Shown here one piece after another: positions 57,872 through 64,000 of a stretch of DNA of 64,000 nt. Below the pieces are notes generated by a model, which was given only the letters and a program-made list of their open reading frames with translations, did no database searches and was not told where the DNA came from. The DNA is from Cornus controversa (Eukaryota > Streptophyta > Magnoliopsida > Cornales > Cornaceae). The DNA lies in the NCBI GenBank assembly GCA_026545225.1, contig CM048850.1:5212001-5276000 (forward strand), given 5' to 3'. The position numbers and the translations under genes were made by a program. Each line of letters opens with the position of its first letter. Within the stretch, counting starts at the first letter, position 1.

Positions 57872-59306
57872 TGATAGGCGTTGAATGTTACGCATTATAG
57901 CCTCTTAACTTATGTATTTTATTCTCTTAGTAATAGATTATTTTGTGATTTTACTTTGTTTTAGTGTTTTCTGTATTTTCAGGGCCTTAATGATTATTTC
58001 AGTTAAAACCAGGATTTTGGGCTTTTAAAGATGACATGCAAGATGGTTAGATGAAGCCTACATCAAAGAGATCCATTGAACTCCATATTTTAACTCAAAT
58101 CAGCCCAAGGAAGAGGTCCAAGAGAATTACAGCTACTTAAGAAGGTTTCGGGCCTGAAGCCCAAATCTGCGCATAATACAGTCTTAATCCCATTTTGGAA
58201 AACGGACCAGAAGTCTTATTTCCGAGCCTCAAATCGACATAATTCTCGCGATAGGTTGAACGAAATTGGATTCTGCACACTTTTGTATTTCACAGAAATT
58301 CCGTAAATCGGACTTTTAGTGGGTCAAAAGTTGGGCCGAAGTCAGCAGGAAAAACCCACCTGATTAGTGCTGCGGGAAAACCTAATTAATTCCTAATTGG
58401 ATTAGGACTTTGATGTATTCTCTTGGCTATTTAAAGTGACAAATTAGGGCTGTATTGGGAGGCTTGGAAGCAGCTTTGAAGAGCTTTTGGAATAGAGAAT
58501 CATTGGAGAACAAGGCGTATCATGAGCGGCTAGTTCAGCCACCAGGGTTCTGATGGAGCCCTAACTAAACATCACTGGTTTGATTGTTCTAATTATTGGA
58601 AATTTTTGTATTCATTCATAGATTGTGTAATTTAGAGGATTCTTCTTATAGAATTGAGCAATAAAAGTCTTATAAATTCAGTTTCAATGATTTCTTATCT
58701 TGTCTTAGATACTTGGTTGTTGTTATTCAACTCATCCCTCTTGTTTTCTGTGATCATGAGAGTGATTATTACACAATGGTTTTCACTGAATATATCATTA
58801 AAAGCTTTGATGGATTATGCCTAGAGAAGATGAACCATACTGCACCCTAGAGTAGAGTAGTTAGGCAGATGGCCCATGCCAATCGAAGATAGTCCATGAC
58901 TTAGCCTTAATCATATGTTATCTTCTTGACGGATGGAGGTGAGCTTGTAGCCACCGACACCACTTATGCATGATATGATGCCCCATAGTTAGTTCAATTG
59001 ACCATTGATTGTGAAGTTAGTGGTGAAATCAATAACCCTAGACTTATCTTATATTCTCTACACTCCTTAGTTTCTCTTGCTTTTGTTCAATTGCTTCATT
59101 AGATAATTTAGATATAAAAATCAGCAACTTATTTCTTTTAAATTTAATTAGAATTAATCCTAACAATTCAACTCAATCAGACCACAGTCCCTGAGGTTCG
59201 ACACCCCTTCCTTTCGATAGCCCTATTCTACAAGGAATTCGTTCTATTGCGAAGTGTGGTAATTTTTAATTGATATACTTTTTGAGTCACACTCACACAC
59301 GAATCA
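57872..59306 (+). mobile_element. 3' LTR of plus-strand Athila
   Basis: 1435 bp, same length as the 5' LTR; ends ACGAATCA, followed by the AGTTG target copy. Confidence 0.93.
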
Positions 59307-60604
59307 AGTTGCCCCCTCACAATTTGGCAAACCAATATATTGCCATCGGAATATGTCCAACAAGTATGGCCCTCGGAGTGGACCCGCCATGCTCAGGCCT
59401 AATACCTGGAATTCGGAGTATGTCCAATGAATGTGAGCCTCGGAGCTGTCCCCTCACATAACGGCAATCCTATACATTGCCAGAGTAGGATGACCTTTCG
59501 GAGTGGTCCAGGTCATAGGTTGGTTATCGGAGTTGTCCTAGGTCACATGATCCTCGGAGCGGGCCAATCATGTGGGGTATCGGATGAGGACCGAGAGTGA
59601 GAGTATGTGCAAGCTTTGATGCTTGTCTCATGTATCGGATTATGACCGTGGAAGGTGAAAAATACCTTTATGCTTATGTGTTTATCTGTTAAGCATGTTT
59701 TTCTGTTTAAATGCATTTTTATTGCATTTGAGTTGTGCTACTTGTTGAGTAGGAGACGTGGTGATGGATTTACATTGGTTATGTAAATGTGTTGATATAT
59801 ATATATATGTTCTATATACATATTGATGCCTGATGTTTACTGCTTTCAAGCATGTTGAACACGATTTCTAAAATCATGTGTTATGGGTTTTGTATGTTCG
59901 TATGTGCTAGAGTAGCCATATACATCATTGGTTTATGCATGCTAGGTGGGGCATGGTCTTAAATATTGTGATATATTTGAGTGCATGTATATTTTTGAGA
60001 ATATGTGAGGATCGACCTGCTGCAGCGGTGATAGTATGGTTCTACATACCTTGTTGGGCCTTTGAGCTCACCCCCTCCCAGGTTTTGCAGGTATTGCTGA
60101 TTTTGAAGTCAGTTAGGGGGATCGGTAGTCCCAGTTGCAGAGGTAGTAGTTAGATTCCTTAGAATCTAATTTATGTCCAGGGTAGTGGATAGATAGATGC
60201 TTTACATTTGGATTAAATGTATAAAGCGATTATATTGATTCAGTCCCTTCAATTGTATTTATTCATGTGATGTATGTATTTAATACGGACATTCAAGGAC
60301 TGAGGCATGTATAATTATGATTGTATTATGCATGTTGTAGAAATATTGGGGGGACACGGGCCCAGAAGTGTCCATTTTTATTGTTTAGATATAAATGTTG
60401 GGGGGACACGTGCCCAGAAGTGTCCATATAAATTGTAAAGCAGGTATATCATGCCAGGAGCTGATTATTTAGAATGGGTCATGCCCAATTTTCGTAAAAA
60501 TGATAGAAAATTGAGGTTGCATGATCAGGTGGTGGTTAGAGCGTGAGGGTGATCTCACGGGGTTCACACCTCGGTTTCCGGGCCTCGGGAATCGGGGCGT
60601 GACA

Positions 60605-61047
60605 GATTTTGTACCCCAACCTACATTCTGAAATGATCAAAATTGGAGTCGAAGTCAAACGACTCTTCAATTCCATGTATGAATGCTCGCAAGCATCAGT
60701 CCATGCAAATTTTAGTCCTTTTCAGGTTAGCTTGGTCATTGGTGCCACTAACCTCAAAAAGTCTTTCACGAACCTCCGATAGTACCCGGCTAATCCCAAA
60801 AAGTTATGTATTTCAAATACCCTCCTTGGTCTTTCCCAACTCATCATCGCCTCTATCTTGGATAGATCCATGGAAACCCCTCATTTGGATACAACATGTC
60901 TAAGGAACTTCACCTACGCTAGCCAAAACTTATACTTCTCGTATTTAGAATACAATTAGTTCTCTCTTAGAAGTTGTAATACAATCCTCAAGTGCCCCTC
61001 GTGCTCTTCTTCCGAAGACGAGCACACTAGGATGTCATTCAATACCC
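60605..61047 (-). pseudogene. pol: Chromovirus RT C-terminal fragment
   Basis: Minus-strand RT from just after the catalytic loop (DILVCSSSEEEHEGHLRIVL) through the thumb region (MSWERPRRVFEIHNFLGLAG, YYRRFVKDF, MTKLT) toward RNase H, which continues at 48858 after the solo LTR. Several stops. The right side is cut by an LTR beginning at 61048. Confidence 0.8.
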
Positions 61048-62732
61048 TGTAAATTTTGAGGATATTTAAATTGGGGGTTCCAATTATTTAATTGGTTTAT
61101 TTATTTATTTAATATTATTTAGTTGTGTTTTAATTATTTAAATGATTTTAGTTAAATTTTGTCATTGCCTATTTTATTTGTTTAATGTAGATGTTTGAAT
61201 TGTTGCTAAGTGTTGATTGGTTTAATTGTATATGAAATATTTGTTTTAAATGTAATTTTTCTTTTAAATAAAATATATGGGTTTTTGGGCTAGACTATTG
61301 AGTTAGGCTATATATATATATATATATTATTTGTAGGTGGGCTAAGTATTTTATATTTATTAATATACTTATTTAGAAATTTTTATTTTAGTCTTCTAGA
61401 AAGAAAATTAAAATAAAAGAAAAAGAAAAAGGGGGTTAGGGTTTCTGTCGAACTCTTCTCTTCCCCTTTTGAATCATAAACATAGATTATATATATATTT
61501 TTTATGTATATATGTTGCTTGAATACGTATATTCATGCATTTAATTATGAAATTAAATGATTATGCATGCTAAGGGTGATTCTGTGGATTAAATATGAAG
61601 AATTTGTGGATTTGTTACTGCTATGGGGTATTTTTTCATATATATATGCATGTGTATATGACTGTATAGGTGGGTGTATATATATATATATGTACGAACA
61701 TTAAATTGGGTTTAATGTATTCATCAATTTTGAAGGTTTTTGTTCTGATCAATAGGTAGATCTTGCATCCCTGAACAATCCTTGAAAGTTTGGTTGCAAA
61801 CCGTTGGGTAGATTGACGAAAAATTGGGTTTGAAATTTTAGATTTTTAAAACTTAAAATTGGGCGTTTTTTATTTAGGCAGCGAGAGAGGGTGATTTTGG
61901 TACCAATGCGTAGCTTAGATCAAGACGAGTTCAATGGTATATTCATACACCAGTTTCAGTGACCGGAGGTGGCTGGAATAAGGCTGGGAAAATGCTGCCA
62001 TTGTTGTGCGCGCCTACTGGAGAAAGTAGCAGGGAGAGAGAAAAAAAGAAGGAAGGAAAAAAAAAAAGAAAAGAAAAGGAAAAAAAAAAAGGGTCTCCGG
62101 CGCGTGCGCCACTGGTCGGGGACCGGAAAAGGTCCGTTGGGTCCCACTCACTGGGCCCACCCACTGGCCCAGTTTGAAACATTTTAGTATTTTTTTAATT
62201 CTTAAATCATTTTTTATATAGAAAATTAGGAAAAATATTTTTAAAAATACCAAAAAATTCTAGAAAATTTCCAAAATTTTAAATTAATCCTTTATGGTCA
62301 GAATAATCTTGGGGTATTAAATTTCAAGTCAAAATGAGGTTCCCTTGTGGTTTAAGTAGCATAAAAAGTGTGCCTCAAAACTATAATTTTATTTTATTTT
62401 ATTTTGGGAATATTTTAAAATTTTTGAAAAATTCTAAAAAATTCTTAAAAAAATTTAGGTAACATTTTAGGAACAGAATACACGTGTGTTTTAAATTTCA
62501 AGTGGAAATGAGCTTCCATTGTGGTTAAATTGGATTTAAAAGTATACCTCAAAATTGGGTTTTCATTTTCTTTTATTTGGAAAATATTTTAAATTTTTGA
62601 ATAATTTCAAAAAATTACAGAATGATTAAATAGGGTTCTTAGGAATATAATAGGCCCAAAAACCTAGATTAGAGCTAGGTTTGGACTTCCTCGATGATTT
62701 AGGTACATTGGAGATTTGGTTGTGTGCTTACT
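61048..62732 (+). mobile_element. Probable long LTR, 5' part (plus strand)
   Basis: TGTAAATTTTGAGG begins exactly where minus-strand RT coding sequence breaks off. It contains TA-rich runs (61310-61330, 61670-61692) and a GA-rich tract (62035-62095) in the order typical of long LTRs here. The end is not identified, and the partner sequence would lie beyond the window. Frames over the GA tract are spurious. Confidence 0.5.
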
Positions 62733-63495
62733 TCTCACGCCCCGATTTTCGTTCTCCGAAAACCAGGGGTCACTGAATTGTCACTCACTAAATCACCTCA
62801 TCAATCACTAATAAACTCTCTATACTCTTAAATACTATGGAAGTTTAACTCTTTTCTTGCACATGAATGTGCTAATTCAACCTCAACCACAACTAACCTC
62901 AAAGAATCCCACATCAAGCCACACTTACAAAACTCCAAAATTTTCATAACTCAACTCCCTGTGTGACTAGAAATTAGTGTTAAAACCCTCACCATTGGAT
63001 AGAGGATTCAAAAATACTCAATTTAAAAAAAAAATCACACTCAATTTTGATTTAAAACGAAGAAGTTATGCCCGATTGAAATTTGGGCAGATTTTGGAGA
63101 ATGCTGTGAATAGTAACATTGATGCATCGAACTGGGGAGTTAGATGCATTGAAGCTGCGATGCATTGAACATGTATCATTGCAAGTATCAAAACCTAATG
63201 TTCGGGAGTCAAAATTCTCAACTTTTAGGGTCCAAAACTCCTCTAGAAGGCCTAAAAATCATCAAACATCATCCATAACATGTACAAAAGATAAAAATAT
63301 CATAATACACCATTCTAATCATAAATCTACATCTCCAATAATCATATCCAAGAATTTATATATAATGGAATCAAAACCAACATTCTTCAATTCAAAACCC
63401 ATAACTCACATATGATCCATATATGATTATTACATTTGAAAGTAAAGTGTACCAACATAAATCAAATGTAAATATAACATCATTAGTATAGTCCA
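62733..63495 (-). mobile_element. Probable long LTR, 3' part (minus strand)
   Basis: TCTCACGCCCCGATTTTCG at the left edge resembles the TGTCACGCCCTAATTTCC end of the LARD LTR with one base changed. A GATGCATC cluster at 63120-63168 lies 390-435 bp from this edge, the same position as palindrome clusters in two other long LTRs. It is interrupted by the Athila LTR at 63496. Confidence 0.45.
63120..63168. repeat. Palindrome cluster, GATGCATC type
   Basis: Three copies of GATGCAT(C/T)GAA in about 50 bp. It is the same palindrome as in the Athila spacer at 10553-10975, but in a different kind of element. Confidence 0.65.
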
Positions 63496-64000
63496 TGATA
63501 AGTGTTCAATACTATGCATTTGAACCCTCTTTATTGCATATGTTAGTCCCGTTATTACATTTACCGAGATACGTTTACGGTATTTTTGTATTTTTGATGT
63601 ATTGCAGGTTTTATAAAAAAATGAGCAATGTTTGAGGCCATTTGCAGTTGAAGAGCATAATTCAAAAATGAAGCTAAGGCATCTCGATCAATCAAGATGT
63701 TGATCTTGATGATCTCGATTGATCGAGGATGCATTTTGATTAATCAAAATCTCGATCAATTGAGATTCCAATCTCGATCAATCGAGATTCTGTAGACCCA
63801 CTTGCCCACTTGCTCACCTGCTCTTCCCACTTGCAATGAAATCCACCTTTTTGCACGACTTAGATGGATTTTCTGACTTGAACAAGACACATGGGGATAT
63901 TATTAACTTAGTTGATATATATATTGCTATATATATATACATGGTGGGTCCCAAGGATGAAAAGTGGCCACAAATGCACAAAAGAAGCCATTTTTCTCTC
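63496..64000 (+). mobile_element. Athila-type LTR, 5' part, runs off window
   Basis: TGATAAGTGTTCAATACTATG matches the minus-strand start of the LTR at 2045-3474 and stays collinear to the window end. Probably the 5' or 3' LTR of another element of that family; the left flank is GTCCA. Confidence 0.82.
63682..63790. repeat. Palindrome cluster, TCGATTGATCGA type
   Basis: Five to six CTCGATCAATCGAGAT-like units, the counterpart of 3175-3289, with different spacing and several diverged units. Confidence 0.8.

Larger units (their letters stand above)
51814..59306 (+). mobile_element. Young non-autonomous (gag-only) Athila-type element, TSD AGTTG
   Basis: 7.5 kb with two 1435-bp LTRs that I find differing at about nine positions (0.6 percent), a perfect tRNA-Asp PBS, a PPT and matching AGTTG at 51809-51813 and 59307-59311. 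It carries gag but no protease, RT, RNase H, integrase or 3' ORF. The LTR family is shared with the minus-strand Athila at 33710-44880. Confidence 0.93.
48859..60604 (+). mobile_element. Solo long LTR (~4.25 kb net), TSD GATTT, hosting an Athila
   Basis: Left part 48859-51813 starts TGTAAGGACCGG; right part 59312-60604 ends GGGGCGTGACA. GATTT flanks it at 48854-48858 and 60605-60609. No PBS, internal domain or second LTR is seen, so it is a solo LTR. Order inside: TA-rich run (49147-49172), purine-rich tract (49240-49375), GC-rich segment to about 50600, AT-rich segment, tandem array (51660 to the Athila and 59340-59600), then an AGCTCACCCCCT...TTTTGCAG block (60037-60100). Removing it joins minus-strand RNase H sequence in frame (KIYVDTS). 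Confidence 0.82.

Noticed and set aside
62014..62253. Phe/Lys-rich frames near 62000
   Set aside because: Produced by the GA-rich tract; no conserved motif.

Overview
This window looks like repeat-rich nuclear DNA from a flowering plant, probably a species with a large genome. I find no convincing host gene, rRNA, tRNA gene or CRISPR array. Almost everything that can be identified is Ty3/gypsy LTR-retrotransposon material of two kinds. The first is Athila-type (OTA clade) elements: LTRs of about 1.43-1.5 kb (TGATAGGCG...ACGAATCA, or TGATAAGTG...CACATCA), a primer-binding site complementary to tRNA-Asp, and gag, pol and an extra 3' ORF. The second is chromovirus/Tekay-Del-like elements: LTRs of 3-4.2 kb starting TGTAA/TGTCA/TGTGA and ending (G)CGACA or GTGACA, with a primer-binding site complementary to initiator tRNA-Met. 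Every coding region is broken by stops, frameshifts or deletions.

Layout. 1-3474: 5' end of an Athila element on the minus strand (gag with two nonsense codons, PBS, LTR). It sits in a minus-strand long LTR (3475-6068), which probably sits in another (6069-8279). 8280-14470: a decayed minus-strand Athila body (3' ORF remnant, palindrome-rich spacer, INT/RNaseH/RT), with a plus-strand gag scrap at its integrase end. 14471-16639: 3' part of a plus-strand long LTR. 16640-18116: truncated LTR-like piece. 18117-20305: AT-rich sequence with nothing recognisable. 20306-21582: solo LTR with target-site duplication (TSD) CAATG. 22065-47270: old plus-strand chromovirus (5' LTR, PBS, leader, then PR/RT after a gag deletion), split at TGGAC by a minus-strand LARD-like element (25735-46218). 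The right LTR of that element is in turn split at GTTAA by a minus-strand Athila (33710-44880). 47271-48858 plus 60605-61047: minus-strand chromovirus pol, split at GATTT by a 4.2-kb solo LTR (48859-60604). That solo LTR is itself split at AGTTG by a young, gag-only Athila on the plus strand (51814-59306). 61048-64000: three further partial LTRs.

Best candidates for undescribed biology are non-coding. (1) A hairpin (9-bp stem, loop AGGA/AGAA) lies just upstream of a PPT-like motif in three Athila elements, with compensatory base-pair changes. (2) That G-rich PPT-like motif is repeated up to four times upstream of the 3' LTR. (3) Clusters of short perfect palindromes (CGATCGATCG, GGCGCC, GATGCATC, ACCGGT, TCGATTGATCGA) occur at least nine times, with 20-nt exact matches between an Athila spacer and a chromovirus LTR. 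(4) A splice-acceptor-like block is conserved among otherwise diverged long LTRs. The Athila copies also show how autonomy is lost: one has lost integrase in frame, and another has lost protease, pol and the 3' ORF yet is the youngest insertion.
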